From NCBI GenBank assembly GCA_019058365.1, contig JAHPZE010000022.1, forward strand, positions 1 to 64,000: 64,000 bases of DNA. Reading direction: 5' to 3'. How positions within the stretch are numbered: position 1 is the stretch's first letter; every line of letters begins with the position of its first letter. Below, in pieces: positions 12,701 to 27,700 of the stretch. Position numbers and translations under genes: made by a program. Source of the stretch: Promethearchaeota archaeon. GTDB taxonomy: Archaea; Asgardarchaeota; Lokiarchaeia; Sigyniarchaeales; SOKP01. The notes beneath the pieces were generated by a model. It was given only the letters and a program-made list of their open reading frames with translations. It was not told the DNA's origin and ran no database searches.

Positions 12701-15700
12701 AAGAAAATTCTCATACAGACAATATGAGCTATTATGAGATGCAAACGCTAGGAGAGTATTTCCATCAACTTGAAGAATATAGAGAGCTTTTGTATGTAAA
12801 TCTAGAAACTGATATTGAATATGATGGAGGGGATTATTATATTTCTTGTCATATTGAAACTACTGACGGTGCAATAGGGAGGTTATATATAAATGATCAA
12901 GTTGTTGCTTCTGGGACAATTATTGATATTTATCAAAAATTTTATGAGGGAATAAACAAAATTAATTTTGGTATTAATGAGCCAAACCTTCCAGGACCGG
13001 AATGTTACATTGCTAAATTATATTATTTCCAAGTGGCAGAAATTGATTCTAATAATCCTTCCATACAAGGCGCTCCAATAGAAGAAATAGAGGAAGTCTT
13101 GCTTGACTGGGAGCAATATATTAGCACAGCTAAGGAAGAGGATGGAGAATTTGGATTCGAATTTACATACCAATTACCCGTGGTAGGCAAAAATACCCTC
13201 GATTCAATTCAATTAGCGTATGATGCCTCAATATCATCTACTGGCTTTTCTACTGAATATCCTCTCTCCATTCAATTCTGGAACTTTAAATTGAACAGAT
13301 GGGAGAGTGTTCCGATGGCTCCTCTTGACGGAAATGACGAGCTAACTAATCTTGATTATGACTTCTGGAGATATGGCTCTGAGACCTCTGGATATACTGA
13401 TCGGTTCCGGCCAACGTGGAGTACGCTAGATTTAAATTCTACTAACACAATTTCATATGGTGATACCTTTCCTAATACTCAGAGTGATAAACTAGTAATT
13501 GACGATACTATAAAAGATGGCGCAAGTTTTCTTTATAACAGTGATACTGGTCGTACTCATAATAGTGAATACTCTGACGATTTTAAATTTTTGACCTTTG
13601 ATCCTGATTTCAATACCAATAAATTTCAGTTTGAGAATCTAATATTTGATGTAAACCATTTTTGTACATATACGGAATCATCATTTCCGGGATATCATTC
13701 AGATCAAGCTTTTACACCTGTTGATTTTTATGATTTTGTCAATGATTTGAGCGAAATAAAAATTCGTATCCTTACAGAAAGAGAGCAATCTCAAGAAGCG
13801 AAAGCGTACCTGTGTATAGGAAATTTCAATACCTATGTAAATACGACAACTAATTATCTTAATTATGACGAGTTTGAGGCAACAGTGAACGGCGTAAGTG
13901 ATAAGCTTGATTTTACAGAGGATGGACTCGAATTATACGGCAATAGTGGAATTAGCATGAAGGAACCAGAACAAGTAATGAAATTTCGAGATTATTTTGC
14001 GAGGTCTAAATGGGAACTTTCGGGAACAGATGAGTATACCTTCGCATTTTCAGAGGATCTTGAGGGGTCTGCGGTTGCTCGTTCTTTGTACCCTAGTAGC
14101 AACTTTCCAAACTCAGATTTAACAACATATAATATACAAGACTCAGTAGTAGATTGGGGTGCTTTTTATATTGCACAAATAGGATCATATAAATCAGGCT
14201 CAATGATGGATACCCATACTGATAATGGTAATTCAATAAAATTTGATACATCAACAACAGGTGAAGCAAAAGTACGTTTCTACCAATATTTCGGGGGCTT
14301 TGAACCGAGCGGAAAGATGTTTGATGTGTATTTTGATATTCATACGACTGGGTTCAGTTCGATAGAATTATATACTGATAATCAAATAATTGCCTCAGAC
14401 CTTTGGTGTTCTTCCCTTTCCGGTTCTGTGCGTATCGAGAATCCTGGGGGTACCAATATTTATGTAGAGACCAATTCATGGTATCCTCAAACATTGGAAA
14501 TTGATTGGCTTGAAGTTTGGAATGTTGGGGAGCAATATGAATCATTTATAGAACTCAATGAATTAGAGACATATTTCGGCAATAATGAATCAGACACTCA
14601 TGAACTTCAGATTACACGTGATGATGTTATTTATGGAGATCTAACTTATCTTTATATATACTCTACAAGCAGTTTTAGTAGTGAAGAATTAACATGGAAT
14701 AACAGACCGAATCAAAATGATCTTGTTTCTCAACAAAAAGTAGATTCTTACACACCTTTTACATTTAGCCTTGATTTAGGATCTACAATTGATTCCAGTC
14801 AATGGTTTAAAATAGATACGTCTGCCGGAGGATTGGATTATTGGGATCCTTTAGTATTATACGAAGTTTCGAAGAAAGGTCAACAAGGCGGGCTTTTATA
14901 TATGCAAACCAACGAGACAGAAGATCTTATGCTCAAAAGCTCTGTATATGCCCAGAATACAACGATCTTGCCAAATGATCAGCTTATTATTGACTACAAA
15001 ACCACGACCTCTCATGAAATAACTTTAACATTATATAGTGATGGGGAAATTACTAAAACATTTACCGTAATTGATTCGGGAAATCAAGATTTTTCTAACC
15101 AAATTATAACATTAACAACAGAGGAAGAAGTACAGTTTGATCAATTATCATTTTCAGGTACGCTGGATGGAGGTCAATATTTCTCCGTTAATGATATTTC
15201 TGTTCATGGGGGACCTGCAATTGTGGATACTAAACTTTCATCCTATAACTTTAATATTGATGCTCACAAACCTTATCTCCAACCAAGTACTGCGCAAGCT
15301 CTTACTAGCCCTATTTTTGCCTATGCTACCGATGAAGATTATTATACAATTTTCTCAGGGAGAGAAAATAATATACCAAAAATTGAAATAGAATTTGAAT
15401 TTACTTTTCCCCTATCAGATTTGGAAAATATGGATGATATGGAAATTAAGTTAGTGGCTATAGGAGAAGACATTTCTTTAGCTGATGGCACGTTTGAGCT
15501 GAAGAATTTTTCAAATGATGGAACTATTCCACTCAGTTTTGTTCAAGACGGTGATGAATATACATTTTCTATTTCAGAAGATATATGGGAATTTTTGGTA
15601 AATGAAAATAATAATGGTGAATTAGAGTACACCATCGCATTTCGAATTTTATTGAGTAATATTAATGATTTTGTTCTTCGTATTGATAGTGTTAATGTAA

Positions 15701-18700
15701 ACACATATCAAGAGTGGTCGATAGAGCATGATATCTATCGTGCTGCGTTTACATTTGAAGTTATAGGAGATCCAACAACAGGGAATATTACATGCGCTGT
15801 AAATGATGAGATTTCTTTTATTATAAATGCAACCGATCCCAATCTAGATAAAGGTCCTAATAATGAAAATTTTGTATCGTTTTATTATGATTATTCTGGT
15901 GAGCAATGGTATGGCTTCTTAAATGATGACACTACCAATCGAATAAACGTGACTACCACGGAAGTTTCTTCGCAATTGAAGATTGGCACCAATTTTACCA
16001 ATACAGATGAAGGTATCATCCTTAAACTGATTGAATCACAATATTATAAACGAGTTCGTGATGGTGTTGATTTTGAGAAGTATAAAGCACTAATTACATC
16101 ATATGCATTAGAATATGCCCACGTGGACGAGTACAGCACAGATTTCTTGGATTCATTTCTTACTCCAGAGAACGTATTTAGGCAAGTCTCGGCTGATATT
16201 GATGTTATTTATTCATTCCACGACGAGATGGTGCCTGATAATATTTTTAGCGTAAGTTTAAATCCAACTCTCACTTCGGATTATAGCGATAATTTAAACA
16301 CATTTATCTATAATGAGACAGGAATTATAGCCGATTTTATTTCTAATTATAATGATAGTTATACTATTTCTTCCATTTATGGGGATAGTCAACTTATATC
16401 TGGATCTCTTGAGAATCTTAATGATGAAAATGCAAATTATGCAAATTTTAGAACAACGTGGACATCCGCGCGATATGATTATAGTGAATTTATTTTCCCT
16501 CTTGGCGGATCGCTCGACTATTCGAGTAATCCATCAGGCTGGGATAAAGATGATGATGGTTCTAAAAAAGTTTATAGTGCTAGCAATGAAGGGCATGACG
16601 ATTTATTGATCCAAAATCCTTATTACATTTTCGATAACCCCAGTGGAGATGCTGAAGTTGAAATTAAATTAAAATGGACATATTCAGAACTGGTTATTTC
16701 TGGTAGCTGTAAATTATACATTATGGATTGGATCGGAACCGGCTCACCTGAGGATCCTGAACCCTTATATGAACAACTAGGAGATGCCTTTACGTATGGT
16801 CAGTGGCATTCGCAGACACTTCAGATTTCTTCTGAGCATACGTATTATCCTGGAGTAGGGAATCAAATACAGCTTATGATTGAAACGAATACAGGAGACC
16901 CCATAGATAAAGAGCCAGATGTTACTGTAGAAATTGAATATTTATATGTGGATTTTAAAGACAATTATGATACCTCGTTTGTAGGTTTTAACTTTTATGA
17001 TAGTATTTTAAATGGGCAAAATACATTCATTTTAGAGTTTAACGGAAAGACGGATTCTTCGAGTTTTACTTCTGAACTTTTAGTTGATGATGTATCTGTT
17101 CTTTCCTTCAGTAATACATTCTCTTCCCTTGATAAAATATGTTATAATGTTGATTCAATAAAGGTGTGGATTGCTGATGATGGAGATTTTTATCCTGAAG
17201 GCAGGCAATTAATATTGGATTATTTAGTGTTAAAATGGCTCGACCAAGATGTGGATTATCATATCAAAAACGATAAGCAGATTGTCATTAATCAAACATT
17301 ATCAAAAAATAATTATCGCCAAGATTCTACAGGATTTTACGATGATCCTTTCTTTTCCAAGAATACGCTTCATTACACTCTTAAGAATTCCCTTCAGACA
17401 CCCATTTCTAACCGTTCTGATGTTCAATTCTCCGTAGATCTCGCCCTCACCGATATAGATTTTGATTTTGAGGTGTATCCCGAAGTTGATCCTCAGAGTT
17501 TTGTTCTGGAAGACACTAATATTGAGGGAAAGAATTACAATTCAACACTGCTGCAAAACTATACGATATTCGCATCCAGCAGATTTAAAGATAGTGCTAT
17601 AAAAAATATCCAGATTCCCTTAGTTTCTTTCTTTGACTTGGATTTTGAAGATATGAACTTTGATGATTTCGAGCAAATAGAATTAGAACTTGCATTAGAT
17701 ATGAACCTTTTGCTCAAAAATAGAAAAACTGATTCTGATTGGTCTTTACGATTGAGATTAATATACTATAATTATACTTCTTTACAATGGGAAGATTTTA
17801 ACGGTATGTTGAGAGCAGAGAATAAGGGGGTAGAGAACACGGTATGGAACCCTGATTTACAAGATAATCATATTGTCTATTTGCAAAATCTAGCTGAGGA
17901 TTATTTTATTCCAATATCAGATACGAATAATATTCATATTAAAAATCCGATTACCATCAAAAGTATTAGTAACCATACCATTTACGATGGTATAATGAAA
18001 TTTGCTTTAATTTCATACATCTTACCTTCAAATTATTCTATTGAACCTGATGCTCCAGAAAATTATTTTACCTATGAACGAGAAAATCCACAAATCCCGA
18101 TTGAAATTTCTCAAGACGTTACAGTGCTAGAGTCTATTATAATAGGTGAATCGAGAGAAATTATGTTCCCTGAATCTTCCATAGTAGCAAATCTCCCATT
18201 AGATGCCAATTTTAGAGCTAATTTGACTCAAATTGAAGACCTTGGAGAGATCATTGCTGTTCGAGGGATTTATGTCGATCCCTATGGTACTAAATACAAA
18301 TATCCGATTGATTATTATTGGACTACGACATCTAATGAACTTGCGTTTAATTCCCCCCAGAAATATACCTTTACCAGCGTTCAGATTGAATATATCCCCC
18401 AAATTGCCTTATCTTATAATGAATATGATGGATATTGGTACTTACCCGAATTTTATTTTGCTCATGGAGATAATTTTACTCAGCCATTTTTTGTAAGTGA
18501 TCTATACGTGGATGGCAGTCCCTATGGAACATTCATACATCCTGATGTAGATGTCGGATATACGTTAGATACAAATGAATACGGAACATATGTTAACTTT
18601 AATGAGACTATTACGCCCCCTTCTATTGTTTATGGATCAATTCATTTTGCTAAAATAAATGATACATATTTATATACTTTTGATTTAGGAGATGAACTTT

Positions 18701-21700
18701 TATATAAATACGATATATTGAATGATGGAACTGAATATGTTGGTGGAACACTTCATTTAGATCTCAATGTTGGATTTAAAGATGTTATTTATTCAGAATT
18801 AACCCAAGTGTTATGTGATAGTTATACCCTAGATATCGAGTTATTTAGAATGTATACGGATAATGACGATGAGATTACCTTACATCGGATAGGGAAAACA
18901 ACAATCCCGCTCGATACCACTCTTTTAGGATATCATGAATACACTTTTGATATATCATTAAGCGATTTCTTCAATTATCCTGAAGATCAAGAAGAATTTA
19001 TAAGAGCTATTACCCGAGGGACCTCAAATGACCTTTATGTAGTGATAAATAGTTCAATCGTGAACTGTTATGTTGATGGGAACCTATTTAAAGGAATGTA
19101 CGCCCATCAGCTTACTTCAGCAAATATGGAAATTCAAACTGCACAATCTCAATTAGTATTTAACGATGATGATGTTGATATACCTTACATTCCAATCTCC
19201 CAAAATGATGTTGTATTAACAAAAGTAGCTCCTGGAAGCTATTTATTCGACTCAAGTGCTTTATCATATGATTTTAATTTTATCTTAGATGAACTTCACA
19301 CCGATACTACTATATTGTGTAATAATACTGATTATACATTCGATTCTGAGTCAAAAACGATTACTTTACTCGGAATTTATCGTGATTATGCAGGATATTT
19401 GCTTGCAGATATTACATATAAAGCATTTGAATGGCAAAGTGGAAGTGTATCCACTTTAGAACCAATAACGGTCTCGTTTTCCCATGACTATGTGAATAGT
19501 ATCACGAAATATTTAGAATTATCGCTTCAATTTGATCAAGATGGCATTCCAGGAGTAGAACTTGAAAGAATTGATGAGAATTCGGGAAGAGTGGTATTGG
19601 CTTCTGAGAAAAAAGCCCCATCTCTTCTTAATATCTATATGTATAATTTTATTACTAATACGTGGGAATGTATTGATTTTGTTACCTACGACGATTACAG
19701 TGGAACTAATACCTTTTCTTATGTAGTTGATCGAAATTTCATTACATTTGAAAATTTTTTCAATTCAACTGTAACAGACGAGTTTGAAGCCAAATTTATG
19801 TTTTCTATAGATGAGGATATGGGAGAGAGCTTTACCTCTCATGCAACCTTTAATATAATTTCTATTGAAGCTAATCTCTATTATGATACTCCTGATTCTG
19901 AACACTCCATTAACCCTGCTGTTGAATTTGATGTAGATTTGACTGACTATCTTACAAATAATGAGATTTATGTAGAAGAAATATCTTTGGATCTGAGTTA
20001 TGAGAGCGATATTGAGTTTGATTGCGCCTTTTTATTTGCCCAATACCTTCTTTTGGAAGAAAACTATAATCTATACATTATGAATAAGTATCTTGAATTT
20101 GAGGAAATTGAGTTTGAAGACGACTCTATCACCCTTTCTCGAGAAGACATTTATCAATATATATTCTTTGATATGGAAAATGAAAGATATTACCTTACAC
20201 TAATGTTAGAATATGATTGGAATTGCATTCTTGAGATGAATTTAGGGAGTGATTCCAAGCTTGAAGTTATTTCCACCTTAAATTTACTCAAATATGACCT
20301 TTCTGTGTCATACACGCTATATGAAACTACGCGTATTTCTGCCTGTGAAATTAATGTTCCATATCAACTTATGGCAATTTATGCTCCCAATTATATACAA
20401 GATGAAGATTCCATTTATGTATCACCTGACAATGATGAGATAATTGATATTGGAATATTCGGAGGATTTTTACGAAATACCAATACAAAACAAAGGCTTA
20501 TGCTCCGACAACAATTATTTTATAATTTTACAGAAAGCCAAACAGGATGGTCTAATATCCTTTTAGATCAAGAGTATTCCGATGTAATATTACGATTTAC
20601 TGTACCATTTGGCTATTTACAGTCTCCTAATACCTATTTAACTAATACCACTACATTTATATTTAAAACTGATCCGGATGTTGTTGCGGTGGAAATGTAT
20701 TATAATAATGGTGAGCAATATATTAAAATTGGGGATATGGAAACAGATTCACTTGACTCTACTCTATTTTCTTATATATGGACCGATATTATTGGCGATA
20801 CAGGAGCTTCAACATTAGATCCTATTTATATGATGTTTAATATAACTGACTTATTTGGACAACATGCCAAGTATTATTATAGCAGAGTTGCCGAATTTGA
20901 TATTCCCGCTCCTACGATTAGTATAGGCGATGGGACAAAAGATTATCAGAATCAATATATCGCCGATCCAGACACTCCTATTACTTTTAATCATAACGAG
21001 GAATATTTTCAATCCTATAACCCTCTCTATGTTTATCCGACTCAGCCTGGTGATTTTTATAATATTTATGGCTCAAGTAATTGGAATGGAAATCTCTACA
21101 CTTACGATGACGATTCATTTACAACTTTTACTTCTGATGCTGTAACATTTGATTATGATTATGAAAGTGGAGATTCATACTATTATGAGAAATGGAATGA
21201 AGGCTTCTCCGCTGAAGACCATATGACTCATGAATATTATCCCGACGATCATAGTTCTTCTTATTCGGTTGAAGGAAATTTATATATGGAGAATAATTTT
21301 CCTTACGAATATTACCAAGAAGACTACTCAGGGTGGAATTTAAATTATAATTCAACTGATACAACTTCTTCTTTCAGTAATGGTGATCTAAGTTCTGAAA
21401 TTAATAGTGATATCACTTCTAATACTCCTATTCAAGCACAGATTCCTACTGGAGATTTCGATATGATTAATGGTACATCCAATTGGGCGGGAGATCTTGC
21501 TGTTGCAAATGGTGCTTCATATACTACATTTACTTCTGCATCTAATGTCACCGAAGGGTGTTATCCCGCGACATATTCTTTTGAAGGCGAAATAGATGGA
21601 ACAACTGGGACAGACATAGATTTCATAGACTATGTATCAACTTACGGTACTTGTAGGATCGACGCTTCTTATGGTGGTCATAATAAGGTACTCTACGTAA

Positions 21701-24700
21701 AAGATTCATCATTTAGCGCAGGATTGCAATTTCACCATTATTTAGATACTTCGAGAACAACTGGAACTGTGGAATATTGGTTCGCAATGACAGATTTATA
21801 TTATGGTAACAATGATTATGTAACTTTCTATAGTTTGGATAATAATGGTCATGCTGGGTTTACTATAGCTGCAACAGATGGATTGTTTATTGATGCTCAG
21901 TCGAATACTGCTTCTATGGTATATAATACATGGTATCATATTCGAATAGATTTTAATTGTACCGCGGGAACATACGGACAGTATGATTGGTACTTAAACG
22001 GAATTTTACAATATTCTAACGTTGAGATGGGTGATAGCTCTACAAATGTTGAGAAATTGGTTATTCGTGGGACTTCAGCGCCTCAATCTGAATCTTACTT
22101 TGATGCATTTGGATTTTCATGGGATGCTAACTATATTCGCGGTGATAATTGCTATTGTTATAATTATGAAGACGTTACATCTGATTTTGAAAGCGAAGAC
22201 ACATATACAGTAGGTACTGATATCGGTTTTATAGATTCTAAGACTATTGGTATGCTTGCGGGAATAAAACCAAGTTTCGATGAACATAAAAAAGTCCTCC
22301 ATCTTATAACTGCTCTCAATTTACATCAAGCAAATAATTATTTCTCTTCTGCCCAAACCTCAGGTACGGTCGAATTCTATATTAAGTTGGCAGGAACAGG
22401 CGTTAATAAATATATCGAAATATATCATGATATTAACAATAGACTTACGTTATGCTGGGGAAATGACGGTAAAGTATATTACTATAATGGAGCCTTCCAA
22501 GATACTGGAGAGACTTATAGTGGTAATGTCTGGTATCATTTTAGAATAGAGTTCGATACTGGGAGTGATTGGCATTTATGGATTGACGATGAAAGTATAG
22601 ATGACGGGAATGGGTATGATTATGTTGGTACTCCCTCAAGTTTTTCTTATTTTAGGTATTATTCGGATCTTGGCGGTATTATCTGGCTTGATGCTGTTGG
22701 CTATAGTTGGGATCCTAATTATTTTGTTGGTGATAATAAAAACCTCGAATATCCCGAAAGTACACCTCTCGATTCGACACTCAATTTTGATATAGAGACT
22801 CAGCTACCTGATTATGATGGTACCATTGATGATGTAGATTTAAAATATAGTTATAAAAACGACCAAGGAAAGCAAGTGACCATCCGAATTTATAATTTTG
22901 CTCAAGAAAATTGGAACACAGTTATCAATGATGCAGTATATTCATCATTTACGCCACAATCATATGATATTTCTAGTGATTATTATGACCAAAATGGTAA
23001 TTTGAGATTTAGATTTGAAGGGGTTCAGACAAATGTAACTTATTATTTCTACTTAGATCAATTTAAAATAGAATTAACATCTGTTGGAACTGATCTTAAT
23101 GCGGATATTACGAAAGGCCTCAGTTATGCTATTCTTAATCGATATGATACAGGGTTTTCAAATTATCAGAAAACGTATGATATCATAGTAGAATTTTATT
23201 ATACTTTTACAAAAGATAATGCAGATTATAGTGATTTTGCCGAATTTTGGATGGAAGGGTCCACATATCAATTAACTAAGGATGGGAACCCTCATTTCTT
23301 CAGTCAGACAAAACAATGGGATTCAGCCTCTCAATCTACCTTTGATATGAAATTTGAGATTTCTAACGGACTTTTAGAGCTTTCTAATATGGATTACGAT
23401 ATTACCTTCAAATGCTTAGATACATCAAGCAATATTGATTTGAGCCAAAACATGCTCATCGAATTTCCAAATGAAGGAGACCTCTCCCCATTTGAACAGC
23501 AAAACGGTATGTGGTTTATCAATACGACATATGATTTTGACACCATTAACGATGGAAAGACCTATCAAAATAAATATGGAAGGACAAATAAATTAGAAAT
23601 TATTTTTAATGTAAATTGTAGTAGTGCTTCATATCCAGAAGGAATTTGGTATGATAGTGCGTATTCATTTACTACAAGTAGCTCCAGCTCCGGTACTCTT
23701 ATATTCAATGTATCATATTATATGGATTCACATAATTTGGACGCATTTATGGATTTTGAAGTAGAATATATCATTGCGGGGGACCAAACAGATATTACCG
23801 TCTCAGACCTTACATTATGGGATTATAGAGCGGGTGTCCCTGCATTACTGGAATATGAAATGTATTTGGACTTAGATCAGCTTACGTACAGAGATACGCT
23901 GGACAATGTTGAATTACAATATGCTTTCAAGACCGATAATAATCAATTGGTAGAACTATATATTTATAATTTTGATACTCCAGGATGGGTATTATTTAAT
24001 GATAGTGTGTATAGTACTTTTACCCAACTCTATCAAGATATCCCCTCTTCTTGTATAGCTGATAATTATCTTTCTACTACAGAAGATATTAAATTTAAGT
24101 TTGTTGGCGAAAATTGGGATAATACGTTTAATTATTACTTAGATCAGTTTAGGGTCGAATATACAGTTGAATCGAAAGAGAGGATGATCGAACAATATAG
24201 AATTATTGACAATAATGCCGGCTATGTTTCACCATGGATTACATTTAATTCCAGCTTAATTACAACATTGAATAACTTGACCTATACTTCAGATAATTTT
24301 ACCATCGAATATCGAGTAATTGACGTTGCGGGAAATATTGGCGCCACCACCGAATATAATGGGGGATATACGTCCATTCAGTTTTCCAGAGAAAAAGCAA
24401 TGACGCCTACCGATGATACTATAGACCTCAACAGCGACCTTGCGTTGGAACGAAAGATCACCTTTACCGCCGATTTTGGAGGAATGGAGTCCTTAGACGT
24501 GTTTATCAACGGCTTCAGATACGGCACACGGGCTCTCAATGTAGGTGGAGATAATTATGAACTCTCTTTTGGCACCGAAAATACCGAAAAAACCTTACTT
24601 GCCTATTCAAATTCGTTAATTTCTCCTATAATTTATTCTGATATTGATCCATTAGATCATGTTTCATGGGAAACTCGTAATAATGATAGCTTCTATGTCA

Positions 24701-27700
24701 CTAAACACGTACTATTAGATAATGATATTACAATTACCAACCCTCTTATGTTCACATACACCAGAACGCTCGATTTAGAACATATTTATGATCGAGGGTT
24801 TGTATTAGAAAATTATGCTCAAATAACTGAAGCATATTACTATAATTCTACAACAAATGATAAACTCGTGCTCGAATATGGTATTGATTATATATTAGAT
24901 GATACAGGGGTTGTGGAATTCCCAGAAATTTCACTCATTCATACCCTTTACCAAAATAATACAGAAGTTAAAGATAAGCTAATTTATTTTAAATATTCAG
25001 TTTCTATGTTTAGCGAACTGTTAGAATTAAGTAATGCTGATGGATTTTTCATTAATTTTACCATGCCTGCCATTTATTATCAACATACAACCATTGAAAA
25101 ATTAATTATTTCATTTAATGATTTAGATGGAAATTCGTTTGGAAAGACCTATTTTGACCTCGATTTGCGCAAATATTTTGTGGATGATATAAAATCTCAA
25201 TACGAAATTGATATCTTCGGGATGGGCAAAATGATGGCAATTCCGTTGTATATTCCTCTCACTGAAATTGATCTTTCCAATCCTTATAATGAATTTGATC
25301 TTTCACTCGTGGAATCAATATCAATTACCGTTTCAGATTCAGAAAGATGGCCAGGGTCATTTATGCAAGAATTCGAAGAATATTCGGTTCTTAATCTACC
25401 CTATCAGAGAGTTGGTATTTTAGATCTTTCGCTCTACAATCTAATTTCTGATTCTATTGATGTTGATGAAGATGGGTTTGTAACTTCGGATATAATGGTT
25501 TCTGCTCCTGATTATTATAATTATTATGCAAATACTACATTTAAGATAAAAAGACTTAATATTGAGTTTACTGATGTTCAAATATTCCACGATAGCTCTA
25601 TATTAGGTGACTACCTTGCTACTTATAGTTTTGAGAATGATGATATAGGGAATGCTCCAAATGGATGGAGTGATGCTTCTGGCTATCCCGATTATCCGGA
25701 GAACCCTCATTGTGGGGGGCAAATAATCTCAGGAAAAGATGGTCATAAAAAAGTATTAGAGATATCTGATTATAGCTCTTCTTATTATGCTTATTTGTAT
25801 CATGTATTAGATTCTAATGGAAGAAGTACTGGAACTATTGAATTCTGGGTACAGACCTCTGATACCTCTAAAGAGACAAAAATGGATATCGCCCCCAAAC
25901 CTTGGAATAGATGGTGTATTTTATTCAGGATTCAAAATAATAAATGGAGATATCATAGCGGTGCAGGATGGGTTGATGTTCCCAGTGTAGATGCCCCCGA
26001 AAATAACGTTTGGCATCATGTACAAATAGATATATGTGCTTCTGGAAATTATTTAGGATTAAGCTCTGGACAATTCAGAGTAATCGTAGATGGTAAAGAT
26101 TCTGGAGCGCTAACAATGTATGATAATACGAATGGAAATATATTTGTATTCGGATTTGAGACGCATTGGTTGGATAATAATTATCGATCATATTTAGATG
26201 CATTTGGAAAGGAATGGGACGCAAATTATGAGATTGGAGATAATCTATACCCCCATCAAATGATTGAGTATTCCGACTCCATTGAATTAAACTATAAATT
26301 CGATAATGAGCAAAACCGAGTCCCTCTTAGTGAGATTGTTTCCTTACCGATTACGCTTAATAATGCAACTTCTGATGAGATCATAGCGTTAAGTGCCTCA
26401 CTATTTATTACTAAGAATGATATAGATTCTCCTTCCGGCTATTATACCAACTATTATTACAGTAAATTTCAAGTGCCACATTTATTAGGAGCTTATAACA
26501 TGACACTTGGTTCATTAGGTACTCCACTATTTAACATTTCATTTAATAACTCTCCCATGTTTTCTTTAAATATTACTCAAGAGTCGCTTCACCCAACAGA
26601 TTCTATTTATCTAAACATTCCAGAAGACGGATATACTTTAGAATACGGACAGAATCTACTATTAGAGGGTTGTGTAAGAGATAATGATGAATACCTCGTA
26701 GAAGACCAAGTATACCAATACAATTATACTGAAGCCTTGGACGGACGAACATCTCATACGCTCAACATAATTTCTCCTTTAGGAGATGCTGACTTCATTA
26801 GTTCCGAAGAGTTTTCTATTTATTATATTAATAAAGAGTTAGAAATATTACCGCTGTTTTCAAGCTTAAACGGTCATTATTTCAAGCACGATTCAATTCT
26901 CAATTATAATAAAGATCCGTTGATCTCTTATGTGGATAATCACTATGTAGTAACTATTTACTGGAGTAAAACCTCGTTGGATTTCATTGATTATGATACC
27001 CATTTACTGGTGTCCTATAAAGGAATAAAAGGAAAACCAATTTCGCCCCTTTCATATAGTTCCACTGATTCATATGGAAACTCCCTTCTAGAAAATCTAA
27101 TTGAAGTTCCTTTTGCTAAGTATGATATGATTGCGAAAGACTGGGTTACCGAAGAAGACTATGTAGAGCGCTTTATTATTGAAAAACGTTTATTATTTGA
27201 GGATGTCTATAGTACAGGAACTACAATTGAGGGTCCTGAACATGAAGATGATCAAACAATTCAGACGGGAATTATTGATATTAGTGCGGTGTATGAAAAT
27301 GCAAGTGATTCAGATGAATTTGTATGGGTAAATGAAACAAAATACACATGGATTATTAATCAAGATGGAGAGCTAGAAATTTCCAATCTAAATTATACTT
27401 CTGGAGATGTATTTAGGGTATGGTACTTTGCCTATTATCCTGTATCCATTTCGCATTCGCTCAATCAACCAGTTTCCGATATTGATTATATTAAAGTTAT
27501 AAATAAAACGGGTTATGAATATAATTTTACGCTAAATCAAGACTATAAACTTTCAGAAGATGGATATTCAATATATTTCTTAGATTTATATAATTCTATT
27601 ATAGAAAGCGGGAATTTCACCATTTACGATACATTTGAGATTGGCTATCATGCTCCATTATCACGAAAAATTGACTTAGCCCATAATTTAATATTATTAC

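Noticed and set aside
7141..26260. CRISPR array or DNA-level tandem repeats
   Set aside because: The repeats are protein-level modules of ~190 residues with diverged DNA, not short identical repeats with spacers.
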